This document shows positions 1-7,686 of a DNA stretch of 62,116 nt, in pieces; the stretch's first letter is position 1, and every line of letters begins with the position of its first letter. The stretch comes from a virus. The stretch spans positions 1 to 62,116 of the IMG/VR virus record IMGVR_UViG_3300035180_002081. The stretch is one strand, 5' to 3'. Made by a program: the position numbers and the translations under genes. The notes under the pieces are model-generated. The model had not been told where the DNA came from. It saw only the letters and a list, made by a program, of their open reading frames with translations, and searched no databases.

Positions 1-360
1 GGCACGGCGACCGCTGGCGACGCGGGCACGGCGACCGCTGGCTACGCGGGCACGGCGACCGCTGGCTACGCGGGCACGGCGACCGCTGGCGTCAGGGGCA
101 CGGCGACCGCTGGCGACACGGGCACGGCGACCGCTGGCTACGCGGGCACGGCGACCGCTGGCGACACGGGCACGGCGACCGCTGGCGTCAGGGGCACGGC
201 GACCGCTGGCGACACGGGCACGGCGACCGCTGGCGTCAGGGGCACGGCGACCGCTGGCTACGCGGGCACGGCGACCGCTGGCTACGCGGGCACGGCGACC
301 GCTGGCTACGCGGGCACGGCGACCGCTGGCGTCAGGGGCACGGCGACCGCTGGCGAAAAT
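1..360 (+). repeat. 24-bp tandem coding repeat, 15 units
   Basis: Fifteen head-to-tail 24-bp units, each beginning ggcacggcgaccgctggc and varying only in the last six bases (tac gcg, gac gcg, gac acg, gtc agg or gaa aat). The units keep the reading frame, giving GTATAG plus two variable residues. The array continues at the other end of the window. The contig was broken inside it, so the true unit number is unknown. Confidence 0.97.
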
Positions 361-528
361 GGCGTGATCTCGATCCTGTGGTGGGACGGCTCGAAGCAGA
401 AGTACCGCAAGGCCATCGCCGTCATCGGCGAGGGCGACGTCAAGGCCAACGTCCGCTACCGCCTCGACGCCGCCGGCAAGTTCGTCATCAACGAGACGCA
501 GCCCGCCACTGCGAAGGCGGCAGCGTAA
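1..528 (+). CDS. C-terminal part of a DUF7666-like octapeptide-repeat protein (continues from 61534)
   Basis: This is the 3' part of a gene whose 5' part lies at 61534-62116; the window start cuts it. The frame opens with 15 octapeptide units of the form GTATAGxx, where the last two residues are DA, YA, VR, DT or EN. A non-repetitive tail of about 55 residues follows, beginning GVISILWWDGSKQKYRK, and the gene ends at TAA 526-528. I recall the same order (globular N-terminus, GTATAG repeats, WWDG-type tail) in DUF7666 proteins of phages and bacteria, whose function is unknown. The repeat resembles the ice-nucleation AGYGSTxTA repeat and should form a short-rung beta-solenoid; that is inference. 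Its stop overlaps the next start (TAATG). Confidence 0.75.
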   Translation, partial: GTATAGDAGTATAGYAGTATAGYAGTATAGVRGTATAGDTGTATAGYAGTATAGDTGTATAGVRGTATAGDTGTATAGVRGTATAGYAGTATAGYAGTATAGYAGTATAGVRGTATAGENGVISILWWDGSKQKYRKAIAVIGEGDVKANVRYRLDAAGKFVINETQPATAKAAA

Positions 529-1001
529 TGCGCCTCGTCACCAACGACCCCACGCACGGCGAGTTGACCGAGCGGGTCGACACGTTCGCGGCAGCGCTCA
601 AGGCCGGCATCGAGGAGGCCGACGGGTCGACGATCCTGCAGCGCCAGGTCGATGCCGTCGTCGAGGACATCGGCCACGCCATCCGCACCGCGCTCGGCGC
701 CCCGTGCCAGGTCACGCTCGATAGGCACGGCGAACTGCGCGTGCGCTTCGACGCGGCCAACACCGCAGCGATCGCCCAACTCGACACGTCACCGTCGGTG
801 TTCCCCATCGACGTCATCGTCGAGCAGCGCTCGACCCGCTGCACCGACCTCGCCGCGCTCAAGACCGCGATGGTCGCCGCGCTCGGCAACCCCGCCGTCG
901 CCGCGCGCATCCGCAACGCCGCGAAGCGCAACGGCCCCGCGCTCCGCGTCGCGCCGAAGTCCTACACGGGCGTGCTCACCTCGGGAGGCGTGACGGCATG
1001 A
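528..1001 (+). CDS. Hypothetical protein, 157 aa
   Basis: I do not recognise this protein. The ATG overlaps the TAA of the repeat-protein gene (TAATG) and the stop overlaps the next ATG, so it is translated as part of a coupled operon. The N-terminal half is acidic and helical (THGELTERVDTFAAALKAGI), the middle is predicted beta (VTLDRHGELRVRFDA), and the C-terminus is basic (RIRNAAKRNGPALR). There is no signal peptide or membrane segment. It sits between the repeat protein and the ligase gene upstream of the packaging genes, so an accessory role is likely, but nothing assigns a function. Confidence 0.75.
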   Translation: MRLVTNDPTHGELTERVDTFAAALKAGIEEADGSTILQRQVDAVVEDIGHAIRTALGAPCQVTLDRHGELRVRFDAANTAAIAQLDTSPSVFPIDVIVEQRSTRCTDLAALKTAMVAALGNPAVAARIRNAAKRNGPALRVAPKSYTGVLTSGGVTA

Positions 1002-1540
1002 GCGACCTCGAGTTCAAGCCCTTCGCGAAGATCGCGCGCCTGAAGCGCGACGTGGTCGTCACGGAGAAGATCGACGGCACCAACGCGCTCGTGTGCATCG
1101 CGGACGACGGCGAGACGATTCGCTTCGGCTCGCGCACCCGGTGGATCACGCCGGCCGACGACAACGCCGGGTTCGCTCGGTGGGGCGAGGAGCACCGCGC
1201 AGAGCTGCTGCAGCTCGGCCCCGGCTACCACTACGGCGAGTGGTGGGGCCAGGGCATCCAGCGGCGCTACGGCCTGACGGGGAAGCGCTTCTCGCTGTTC
1301 AACACGGGCCGGTGGAGCGGCGATAAGCAGCCCGCGTGCTGCCACGTCGTGCCCATCCTCGGCATCGGGCCGATGAACGAGACCGTCGACGCCGCGCTCG
1401 CGAAGCTCTGCACCGACGGAAGCGTCGCTGCGCCCGGGTTCGCGCGCCCCGAGGGCGTCGTCGTCTACCACATGGCGAGCCACATGCTGTTCAAGGTGCT
1501 GCTCGAGAACGACGGCGTGCCGAAGGGGGTGGCTGCGTGA
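998..1540 (+). CDS. RNA-ligase-family nucleotidyltransferase
   Basis: A 180-aa protein with the signature of ATP-dependent RNA/DNA ligases. The nucleotidyl-acceptor motif KIDGTN has its lysine at residue 24 (VVVTEKIDGTNALV). A motif III-like YGEWWGQGIQ lies near residue 80, EGVVVYH (motif IV) near residue 150 and LFKVLLEN (motif V) close to the C-terminus. Family members become adenylated on the lysine and seal nicked RNA or DNA. At this size it is a minimal catalytic core without accessory domains. No polynucleotide kinase is visible beside it. The start overlaps the previous stop. RNA repair after host anticodon-nuclease attack is one possible role, but this is inference. Confidence 0.85.
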   Translation: MSDLEFKPFAKIARLKRDVVVTEKIDGTNALVCIADDGETIRFGSRTRWITPADDNAGFARWGEEHRAELLQLGPGYHYGEWWGQGIQRRYGLTGKRFSLFNTGRWSGDKQPACCHVVPILGIGPMNETVDAALAKLCTDGSVAAPGFARPEGVVVYHMASHMLFKVLLENDGVPKGVAA

Positions 1541-1821
1541 CCGCGATCGTCCTGTCGATCTTCCTGCTCGCCGCGTTCGTGGTCGCGCTCGAACGGCACC
1601 GCGAGGTCCAGCGCCTGCGCTCGCAGGTCGACGACCTCGCGTTCTTTACTTCGCTCGACTGCGACGCGTCGGTCGGCGGCTCTCCCCGCAAGATGGTGCC
1701 GTCCGACATCGAGGCGCTCGATCGCTTGTCGCGCAGGATCGGTGAAACGTGGGCCCCGGACAGCCAGTACAGCGCGTGGAAGAGGGCGTGCGACATGCTC
1801 GGAATCAGGGACTGGCGATGA
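1537..1821 (+). CDS. Small single-pass membrane protein, 94 aa
   Basis: The GTG start at 1537 sits in the ligase stop region (GTGA overlap) behind a G-rich ribosome site (gaagggggtgg). The N-terminus is one hydrophobic helix (IVLSIFLLAAFVVALE), followed by a charged region REVQRLRSQVDDL that could form a short coiled coil, then a soluble tail ending WKRACDMLGIRDWR. The likely topology is N-terminal anchor with a cytoplasmic tail. It resembles many phage accessory inner-membrane proteins but no family is recognised. The next gene, also hydrophobic, overlaps its stop (GATGAC). Confidence 0.65.
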   Translation: MTAIVLSIFLLAAFVVALERHREVQRLRSQVDDLAFFTSLDCDASVGGSPRKMVPSDIEALDRLSRRIGETWAPDSQYSAWKRACDMLGIRDWR

Positions 1822-1967
1822 CGTCCACCCGCTACCACGACCCCCTCGACCAACTCTCCGGCGCGCTCGGGATGCTGCTCGCGCTGCTCCTCGCCGGGTG
1901 CGCGTGGGCGGCCATCGTCGAGACCACCCACGGTGTCGACCGGGTGGCCGTCTGCGAGGCCACGTGA
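1818..1967 (+). CDS. Small membrane protein, 49 aa
   Basis: This short ORF begins with ATG inside the stop of the preceding gene and ends over the GTG of the next. Its middle is a hydrophobic helix (ALGMLLALLLAGCAWAAIV), preceded by a polar 16-residue N-terminus and followed by a short polar tail. The LLLAGC stretch looks like a lipobox, but the N-terminus lacks the positive charges of a lipoprotein signal, so a simple transmembrane peptide is more likely. The function is unknown. The evidence is the two stop/start overlaps and the hydrophobic pattern. Confidence 0.5.
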   Translation: MTSTRYHDPLDQLSGALGMLLALLLAGCAWAAIVETTHGVDRVAVCEAT

Positions 1968-2338
1968 CCGAGAGCGCCGAGAAGCCCGTCGACCTGCAGC
2001 ACTGGCTCATACAGCGCGAGCAGACCCGCAAGGACTATCGAGGCCGCATCATCGCGGGCAACGACATGGCAACAGGCGAGATCCTGTTCAGCGCGCGGGG
2101 CCTTGCCTGGCGCGTCCAGGCCGAGGGGCGCACCCGCGACGTCGTGCGCGCGTTCGAGGCCATCCGCGGCGACGGAGGCGCGCTCACCTTCAACTTCGCG
2201 CCGGACCCGCGCTGCACCTGGCACGAGTGCACCGCCCGCGCGACCACGGAACGCACGCAGCTCGGCGGCGCCGTGGCCCCCCTTTGCTCCACCCACAACG
2301 CCGAGGGCGACCGCCTCGGGTACTGGCTACCACAATGA
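1964..2338 (+). CDS. Hypothetical protein, 124 aa
   Basis: The GTG start overlaps the upstream stop (GTGA) and the stop overlaps the next ATG (ATGA). The protein is soluble and mixed in charge. The centre (GEILFSARGLAWRVQAEG) looks beta-rich. The C-terminal half has two cysteine/histidine pairs (RCTWHECTAR and PLCSTHN) that could bind one zinc ion. I do not recognise a family. Its place in a coupled string just upstream of the terminase genes suggests co-expression with packaging genes and nothing more. Confidence 0.65.
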   Translation: MTESAEKPVDLQHWLIQREQTRKDYRGRIIAGNDMATGEILFSARGLAWRVQAEGRTRDVVRAFEAIRGDGGALTFNFAPDPRCTWHECTARATTERTQLGGAVAPLCSTHNAEGDRLGYWLPQ

Positions 2339-2991
2339 TCATCGACCCCACGAACGCTGACGATCGCGCGCGGCTCGACCTGTACATCCACCAGATCGCG
2401 CGCGAGAACGAGAAGCTGCGCGCCGAGCTGGAGGCCACGAAGGTCAACGCTGGCAAGACGCGTGTCGGCCTGCAGCTCGTGCTGACCGAGAAGGAACGCG
2501 CCGAGCGTCAGCTCGCGAACCTGGAGGCGGCGTTCGAGAAGCAAGCCGACCAGCTCCGCGGGCTCGCGTCGCAGCGTGACGCCGCGGTCTCCCGCGCCGA
2601 CATCGCGACCAACTGGATGGGGCACTACATCGCCGAGGAGGAGGCCGCCGACGACGCCCTCGACGCGCTGCCCGAGACGCTTCGCCCCGCGCAAGGGCCG
2701 CTCGACCAGCGCGTGCGCAGCCTCGCCTCGAAGCTGCGCAACACCGGCCCGTTCGTGATGGCAGAGGAGCTGCAGCGCGTGAAGCAGGCGCTGGCGAAGG
2801 TGAACGAGGAGCGCCGCAACGCGCCGCACGTCTCCGTCGCGATGGCCCACGCAGCAATCGCGGACGCTGCCGCCGACGCGCGCCGCAACGCCCTCGCCGA
2901 GGTCGCGCAGTCGCTCGCGAAGATGCAGGAGACGCAGGCGCACGCCCGCGAGCAGCTCCGCGAGCCCAACAACGGCAAGAGCTACTCCTGA
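2335..2991 (+). CDS. Coiled-coil protein, 218 aa
   Basis: The protein is mostly alpha-helical with long heptad-like stretches: residues about 18-75 (ARENEKLRAELEATK, EKERAERQLANLEAAFEKQ) and about 140-210 (EELQRVKQALAKVNEERR, LAEVAQSLAKMQETQ). It is rich in Ala, Glu, Arg and Gln, with no signal peptide or membrane segment. The ATG overlaps the upstream stop and four bases separate its stop from the small-terminase start. The function is unknown. Coiled-coil proteins at this position can be structural or DNA-associated, but the sequence alone does not decide. Confidence 0.7.
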   Translation: MIIDPTNADDRARLDLYIHQIARENEKLRAELEATKVNAGKTRVGLQLVLTEKERAERQLANLEAAFEKQADQLRGLASQRDAAVSRADIATNWMGHYIAEEEAADDALDALPETLRPAQGPLDQRVRSLASKLRNTGPFVMAEELQRVKQALAKVNEERRNAPHVSVAMAHAAIADAAADARRNALAEVAQSLAKMQETQAHAREQLREPNNGKSYS

Positions 2992-2995
2992 CCGC

Positions 2996-3541
2996 ATGAA
3001 CCCGCGCGCGCCCTGCCCTCACGGTGGCGGGGCGCGCGCTGCCACTTCGAAAGCGAGTGCCCCCGTGGGACGCCCGACCAAGCTGACGCCCGAGATCCAC
3101 GCTGACATCGTCGAACGCCTCGGCAACGGCGAGTTCCGCGAGCAGGCCGCCGCCGCTGCCGGCATCGACTCGTCCACGTTCCGGCGCTGGATGCTGCGCG
3201 CCGAGGAAGGCGAGGAGCCCTACGCGCAGTTCGCGCACGACGTCGCCGTCGCTGACGCCAAGGCCGAGGGCGCCTCGGTCTCCGTCATCAAGCACGCGCA
3301 GTACGGCGTGGGCGAGGAGCCCGGCGACTGGAAGGCCGCCGCGTGGCTGCTCGAGCACAAGTTCCCGAAGCGATGGGGCCTGCGCCTGAAGGTCGAGGTG
3401 GCCGAGGAGCTGGGCGACTTCCTCGCGAAGCTGGAGAAGAGCATTGACCCCGAGACCTTCGAACGCGTCCTTTGCGCCGCGTCTGACGCTGCTGGCATCG
3501 AAAAGGCTGGCGGAGCTGCGCGCGTCGAGAGCGACGGCTGA
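2996..3541 (+). CDS. Terminase small subunit (probable)
   Basis: This 181-aa protein has the usual small-terminase pattern: a Pro/Gly-rich lead, GRPTKLTPEIHADIVERLGN, then a helix-turn-helix (REQAAAAAGIDSSTFRRW, residues about 45-62) and a helical region with EEPYAQFAHDVAVADAKAE and a tryptophan-containing DWKAAAWLLEHKFPKRWG. Small terminases bind the packaging initiation site as oligomers and load the large subunit. The downstream end overlaps the large-terminase ORF by about 100 bases, consistent with coupling. The assignment rests on the HTH, the W/FPKRWG segment and the position just before TerL and portal. Confidence 0.8.
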   Translation: MNPRAPCPHGGGARAATSKASAPVGRPTKLTPEIHADIVERLGNGEFREQAAAAAGIDSSTFRRWMLRAEEGEEPYAQFAHDVAVADAKAEGASVSVIKHAQYGVGEEPGDWKAAAWLLEHKFPKRWGLRLKVEVAEELGDFLAKLEKSIDPETFERVLCAASDAAGIEKAGGAARVESDG

Positions 3542-4844
3542 CGACGAGGAGGGGCTGCTCGAGTTCATCCCGCGGGTGACTCCGTGGTTCGAGAGCCCCT
3601 CCCATCTCAAGCCGATCACGGACGTATTCGAGCAGGCGGTCCACACGCCGCAGAACGTCGCGCTCAGCACACCACCGCAGCACGCGAAGACCGAGACGAT
3701 CTCGCACGCGATCGTGCAGCTCATGCGGCGGATGCCGCGCAAGCGTCACGTCTACGTCACCTACGAGGCGAACCGCGCACAGGAGGTCTCTGCCGCCGTT
3801 CAGCGCATTGCGCGCGACGCCGGGTTCGCTGTCGAGGGGACCAAGTCCCGATGGCACACGGACACCGGCGCGGCGCTACTCGCCACCGGCATCGGCGGCC
3901 CTCTCACAGGATACGCGGCCGACGGCTGCATCATCATCGACGACCCGCACAAGAACCGCGCGGAGGCCGAGAGCGCCACGATCCGCGGCTCCGTCGACGA
4001 CTGGTTCAAGAGCACCGCGCTGACGCGCCGGCACCCGTCCAGCTCCGTCGTCGTCGTCCACACGCGCTGGCACGAGGACGACCTGATCGGCCGGCTCGTG
4101 AAGCGCGGATGGCGGTGGATCAACCTCCCCGCCGTCGACGACCAGGGGCGCGCGCTGTGGCCGAAGCACCGCCCTCGCAGCTTCCTCGACGAGCAGCGCG
4201 GCCACCTCGGCGAGTACGAGTGGGCCTCGCTCTACATGGGGCAGCCGCGGCCGCGCGGGGGCGCCGTCTTCGGTGACGTCCACTTCTTCGAGACGCTCCC
4301 CGAGTCGTACCGCGTCGCGATCGGCGTCGACTTCGCCTACACCGCGAAGACCTCGAGCGACTACTCCGTGGCCGTCGTGCTCGCGAAGGGCCGCGAGAAG
4401 GACTCTCCGCTCTACGTGCTCGAGGTGGTGCGCGAGCAGGTCACCGCGCCGGACTTCGCGAAGCGGCTCGTCGAGCTGCGCAAGCGCTACTCGGGCGCGT
4501 CGCTCTACTCGTACATCGGCGGCACCGAGCAGGGCATCATCGACATGCTCGCGCGGCCCCCGCACGGCATCGTCGTCAACGCGTGGAGCGCGGTGGGGCG
4601 CGGCGACAAGTTCGTGCGTGCGCAGCCGACCGCCGCGACGTGGAACCGCGGGAAGATCCTCGTGCGTCAGGGCGCGTCGTGGGCCCCCACGTTCGTCGGC
4701 GAGGTGGCCGCGTTCACCGGCGTCAGCGACGCCTACGACGACGAGGTCGACGCGCTCGTTGCAGCGCACGACGCCCTCTCTACGGGAGTGAAGGTCGGCG
4801 TGCGCACCTCGGGCGACCGAATCGACGTCGCGGCCGGATTCTAG
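3444..4844 (+). CDS. terL: Terminase large subunit
   Basis: Packaging ATPase and nuclease, 466 aa. The N-terminal ATPase shows a Walker A-like TPPQHAKTET near residue 77 (an Ala replaces the usual Gly before Lys), Walker B CIIIDDPHKN near residue 170 and a coupling motif VVVVHTRWHEDD. The C-terminal RNase H-like nuclease starts at IGVDFAYTAKTSSDY, with the first catalytic Asp, and has a late acidic pair DDEVDALV. The chosen start is a TTG at 3444 behind ggagaag, which overlaps the small subunit; later starts are possible because the first 40 residues are not conserved in type. The portal follows after an 85-bp gap. Confidence 0.92.
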   Translation: MTPRPSNASFAPRLTLLASKRLAELRASRATADDEEGLLEFIPRVTPWFESPSHLKPITDVFEQAVHTPQNVALSTPPQHAKTETISHAIVQLMRRMPRKRHVYVTYEANRAQEVSAAVQRIARDAGFAVEGTKSRWHTDTGAALLATGIGGPLTGYAADGCIIIDDPHKNRAEAESATIRGSVDDWFKSTALTRRHPSSSVVVVHTRWHEDDLIGRLVKRGWRWINLPAVDDQGRALWPKHRPRSFLDEQRGHLGEYEWASLYMGQPRPRGGAVFGDVHFFETLPESYRVAIGVDFAYTAKTSSDYSVAVVLAKGREKDSPLYVLEVVREQVTAPDFAKRLVELRKRYSGASLYSYIGGTEQGIIDMLARPPHGIVVNAWSAVGRGDKFVRAQPTAATWNRGKILVRQGASWAPTFVGEVAAFTGVSDAYDDEVDALVAAHDALSTGVKVGVRTSGDRIDVAAGF

Positions 4845-4929
4845 CCAGCGCGCGACGTGCGCGAGGCCTGCGCTCTGACCACACGTCCGCGCCAAGTGAC
4901 GGCGAGTGACCTCGCACGAGGTAGGGTAG

Positions 4930-6429
4930 ATGGGCATCGTCGACAGGGCGATCGACCGCGCGCGCGGTCTCCTTGGCGAACAGGCCATGGCGCTCGCCAC
5001 GCGTGCGCTCGGTCCCCGCGGTGCTGCCCCCGCCGGTTCAGGCGTCGGCCCCGGCGCGCGTCCTCCCGCGAACATCTGGCGTGAGATCACGTCGCCCTCG
5101 CCGTACGCCGAGAAGCGCCCGTACACGTTCGGGCAGAACCTCACGCCCTCGGCCGTGTCGAGCGCGCTCCGCCTCGCCGAGCTGGGGTACATGCAGCGCC
5201 TGTCCGACCTCGAGTCGGAGCTGCGCGAGAAGCTGCCGCACCTCCAGGCCGTACTCGCAACGCGCGAGCTGGCCATCACCGCGTGCCTCCGTCGCGGCAA
5301 GTGGGCCGTGCTCCCCGCGGACGTGAAGGGCGCCGGCAAGACGCGCAAGGCCGCCGAGGTCGCGGACTACGTCCGTCGCCGCTTCCAGCGCCTTCCTGCC
5401 TTCGCCGACAGCGTCGGGCACCTCATGGGCGGTGTCTACTTCGGGCGCTCCGCCTGCGAGACGCTGTGGGCCCGTGACGCTGAGGGCATCTACCCCGGCC
5501 GGCTCGTCACCGTGCACCCGCGCCGCCTCTCGTACGCGACGAAGCACGACTGGGCGATCCACCTCTACGACGAGACTGGGAACGAGCACGACCCGAGCCT
5601 CGGGACGCTCCCCGGCCTCGATCTACGCAACGACCCACGCTCTCGCGACAAGTTCGTCATCCACGAGCCGAAGACCGTCGGCGCCGAGTACCCGACCCGC
5701 CAGGGCGTGGGCCGCTCGCTCGTGTTCACGGGCTGCTTCCTCCGCTGGACCTACGCGGAGTGGATGCAGTTCGCCGAGCTGTTCGCCCGCCCGTGGCGCA
5801 TCGGCAGCTTCGACAAGGTCATCGACGACGAAGACGACATCGCGACGCTCGAGACCGCGCTGAAACAGCTCGGGTCCGCGACCACCGCGGTGCTACCGAG
5901 CGGTGCGAAGGTCGAGATCCTGTCGCCGAAGGGCGAGCAGAAGACCCACGAGCAGCTGCGCACCGCCTTCAACGCGGAGATCAGCAAGGTCGTCCTCGGG
6001 CAGACCAGCACGACCGAGCTGGGCGACTCCGGCAGCTACGCCGCGACGAAGGTCCACGACACCGTTCGCCAGGACATCCTTACCGCCGACGGCGCCTCGA
6101 TCAGCGAGACCATCACGCGCGACCTCGTCATGCCGATGGTCCGCCGCACGTTCGGCGCGCTCGTCGCTGAGACGATGTGCCCGCGCTTCGAACTGGTCAC
6201 GCAGCCCGAGGAAGACCGCGACGCCGAGTTCACGCGCTTCGAGGGCCTCGCCGGCCTCGGCGTGTCGTTCGACGCGGACGAGGCGCGCGAGCGCTTCACC
6301 ACCCTCTCGAAGCCGGCCGAAGACGCCGTGCTCCTGAAGCCCCCGCCGAAGCCGGCCCCCGCGATGCCGCCGGGCGCACCGAGCGCAGACGCCGCAGCCA
6401 ACGCCGACCAGGCGGACGAGGCCGCATGA
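4930..6429 (+). CDS. Portal protein, DUF935 (Mu gp29) type
   Basis: The 499-aa protein matches the DUF935 portal pattern: an early NIWREITSPSPYAEKRP segment, a helical ELREKLPHLQAVLATRELAI stretch, a conserved core with FVIHEPKT, and RWTYAEWMQFAELFARPWRIG near residues 275-295. The stem region contains VVLGQTSTTELGDSGSYAATK, as in Mu gp29. A dodecameric ring of this protein would form the unique vertex for packaging and tail joining. The ATG has a gaggtag ribosome site. The C-terminal 35 residues are Pro/Ala-rich and disordered. Its stop overlaps the protease start (ATGA). In Mu a gpF-type minor head gene comes next; here it is absent. Confidence 0.92.
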   Translation: MGIVDRAIDRARGLLGEQAMALATRALGPRGAAPAGSGVGPGARPPANIWREITSPSPYAEKRPYTFGQNLTPSAVSSALRLAELGYMQRLSDLESELREKLPHLQAVLATRELAITACLRRGKWAVLPADVKGAGKTRKAAEVADYVRRRFQRLPAFADSVGHLMGGVYFGRSACETLWARDAEGIYPGRLVTVHPRRLSYATKHDWAIHLYDETGNEHDPSLGTLPGLDLRNDPRSRDKFVIHEPKTVGAEYPTRQGVGRSLVFTGCFLRWTYAEWMQFAELFARPWRIGSFDKVIDDEDDIATLETALKQLGSATTAVLPSGAKVEILSPKGEQKTHEQLRTAFNAEISKVVLGQTSTTELGDSGSYAATKVHDTVRQDILTADGASISETITRDLVMPMVRRTFGALVAETMCPRFELVTQPEEDRDAEFTRFEGLAGLGVSFDADEARERFTTLSKPAEDAVLLKPPPKPAPAMPPGAPSADAAANADQADEAA

Positions 6430-7670
6430 TCGACGACCTCCTCCTCCGACCGATCGACCGCTGCGCCATCTCCGACGAGGTGCGCACGCTGCTCGCGCAG
6501 CCGACGCAGGGCGAAGCGCTGACCACCGCACGCGAGTCGTGGGTGCAGATCGCGCGGTCTGGCACGTGGAGCGGGCACTCGGCCGGCGAGTTCACCTTCG
6601 ACGAGAAGGTCTACGCGCAGCTCGTCGCGAACTTCCGCGCCACGGCGAACCCGCTCCCGGTCGACTTCGAGCACGCCGCCGAGATGGGCCCGAAGGACGG
6701 CGTCAGCGCGTACGGCGCCCCCGCTCAGGCGTGGGTCACCGACCTCCGCTACACCGCCGACGGCCTCGAGGCCCTCTTCCGGTGGACCGATGGCCAGCCC
6801 GGCCGCGAGTACGTCCGACAGGGCGCCTACCGCTACACGAGTCCCGCCGTCTCGTTCAACGCCACCGACCGCAAGAGCGGCCAGCGAATCGGCGCGGAGC
6901 TGCACAGCGTCGCGCTCACCAACCGGCCATTTCTCGACGGCATGCGTGCTGTCGCGGCCAAAGACAATCGGGCCGCCACGCCCGAGGAGCCCTCCCGCAT
7001 GCCCCTCTCGAACGACATCCTCGCCAAGCTGCTCTCGTGCGACGTCACCGACGACGCAATCACCGCCAAGCTGACCGCCCTCGTCGACGACTCAGCGAAG
7101 CTCGTCACGCTCTCCGCGAACGCGAGCACCGTCCGGGCCCTCTCGCCCGAAGCGCACGCGATCCACGCGCTCACCTGCAAGTCGCTCGCGCTTCCCGAGA
7201 CCGCGACCGAGGCGGACGTGTCCGCGAAGCTCGTCATGCTCGCCGACCGCGCCAAGCTCGCAGACTCGCTCGAGCCGGAAGTGGTCGCCCTGCGCGCCGC
7301 GAACGCCGCGCACGAGAAGGCCGACGCCGAGGGCGAGGTCGACTTCATCCTCTCGAACGGCGGCACCTACGGCCGGAAGTTCGAGGCGACCGACCGCGAC
7401 TCGCTGCTCGCCCTGCGCGCCGCGAATCCGAAGGCCTTCGGCGCGACGTTCAAGGTTGTGCTCGATGCGCGCAAGCGTGGCGACACGCCGCACCTGTTCT
7501 CGCAGGTGACGCCGCCTGCCGAGCCTCCGAAGCCGCTGCCCGAAGGTTCGGACGGCTCCGGCGACGACATCACGAAGCTCGCCGCGCAGATCGCGAAGGA
7601 CGAGCAGGTCCCTCTCTCGCAGGCCATGAGCCTCGCGCATTCGCGCCTGCTCAAGTCCGCCAACACCTGA
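6426..7670 (+). CDS. Head maturation protease / scaffold (Mu gpI type)
   Basis: A 414-aa fusion of protease and scaffold. Residues about 40-180 contain the Mu gpI-like protease pattern, with VDFEHAAEMGPKDG near residue 80 (Asp-Phe-Glu-His), then a WTDGQPGREYV...YRYTSPAVSF region and LHSVALTNRPFLDGM. After residue 190 the protein becomes helical, Ala/Lys/Glu-rich scaffold (AKLVMLADRAKLADSLEPEV) and ends with a disordered Pro/Asp stretch and a final helix. The protease would cut scaffold and capsid N-termini during head maturation. The start overlaps the portal stop. An internal in-frame start at 6999 should make the scaffold alone. Confidence 0.88.
   Translation: MIDDLLLRPIDRCAISDEVRTLLAQPTQGEALTTARESWVQIARSGTWSGHSAGEFTFDEKVYAQLVANFRATANPLPVDFEHAAEMGPKDGVSAYGAPAQAWVTDLRYTADGLEALFRWTDGQPGREYVRQGAYRYTSPAVSFNATDRKSGQRIGAELHSVALTNRPFLDGMRAVAAKDNRAATPEEPSRMPLSNDILAKLLSCDVTDDAITAKLTALVDDSAKLVTLSANASTVRALSPEAHAIHALTCKSLALPETATEADVSAKLVMLADRAKLADSLEPEVVALRAANAAHEKADAEGEVDFILSNGGTYGRKFEATDRDSLLALRAANPKAFGATFKVVLDARKRGDTPHLFSQVTPPAEPPKPLPEGSDGSGDDITKLAAQIAKDEQVPLSQAMSLAHSRLLKSANT
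6999..7670 (+). CDS. Nested scaffold protein, internal start in the protease gene (Mu gpZ-like)
   Basis: An ATG at 6999 lies in the same frame as the protease gene and is preceded nine bases upstream by gaggag (6984-6989), a stronger ribosome site than the one for the full-length protein. Translation here gives about 223 residues beginning MPLSNDILAKLLSCDV, which is exactly the helical scaffold half without the protease domain. Mu and many tailed phages make the free scaffold this way (gpZ within gpI). The position of the start at the domain boundary supports the reading; expression is not shown. Confidence 0.65.
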   Translation: MPLSNDILAKLLSCDVTDDAITAKLTALVDDSAKLVTLSANASTVRALSPEAHAIHALTCKSLALPETATEADVSAKLVMLADRAKLADSLEPEVVALRAANAAHEKADAEGEVDFILSNGGTYGRKFEATDRDSLLALRAANPKAFGATFKVVLDARKRGDTPHLFSQVTPPAEPPKPLPEGSDGSGDDITKLAAQIAKDEQVPLSQAMSLAHSRLLKSANT

Positions 7671-7686
7671 TTCGAAGGAGCACGAC

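Noticed and set aside
1-360. The 24-bp tandem array as a CRISPR or terminal repeat of the phage ends
   Set aside because: Units are contiguous with no spacers and keep one reading frame. The two ends belong to one gene, so it is a coding repeat, not a CRISPR array or packaging end.
3000-4844. Search for MuA, MuB or other transposase to match the Mu-like virion genes
   Set aside because: No protein in the window shows a DDE transposase or MuB ATPase pattern. The only recombinase is the tyrosine integrase.
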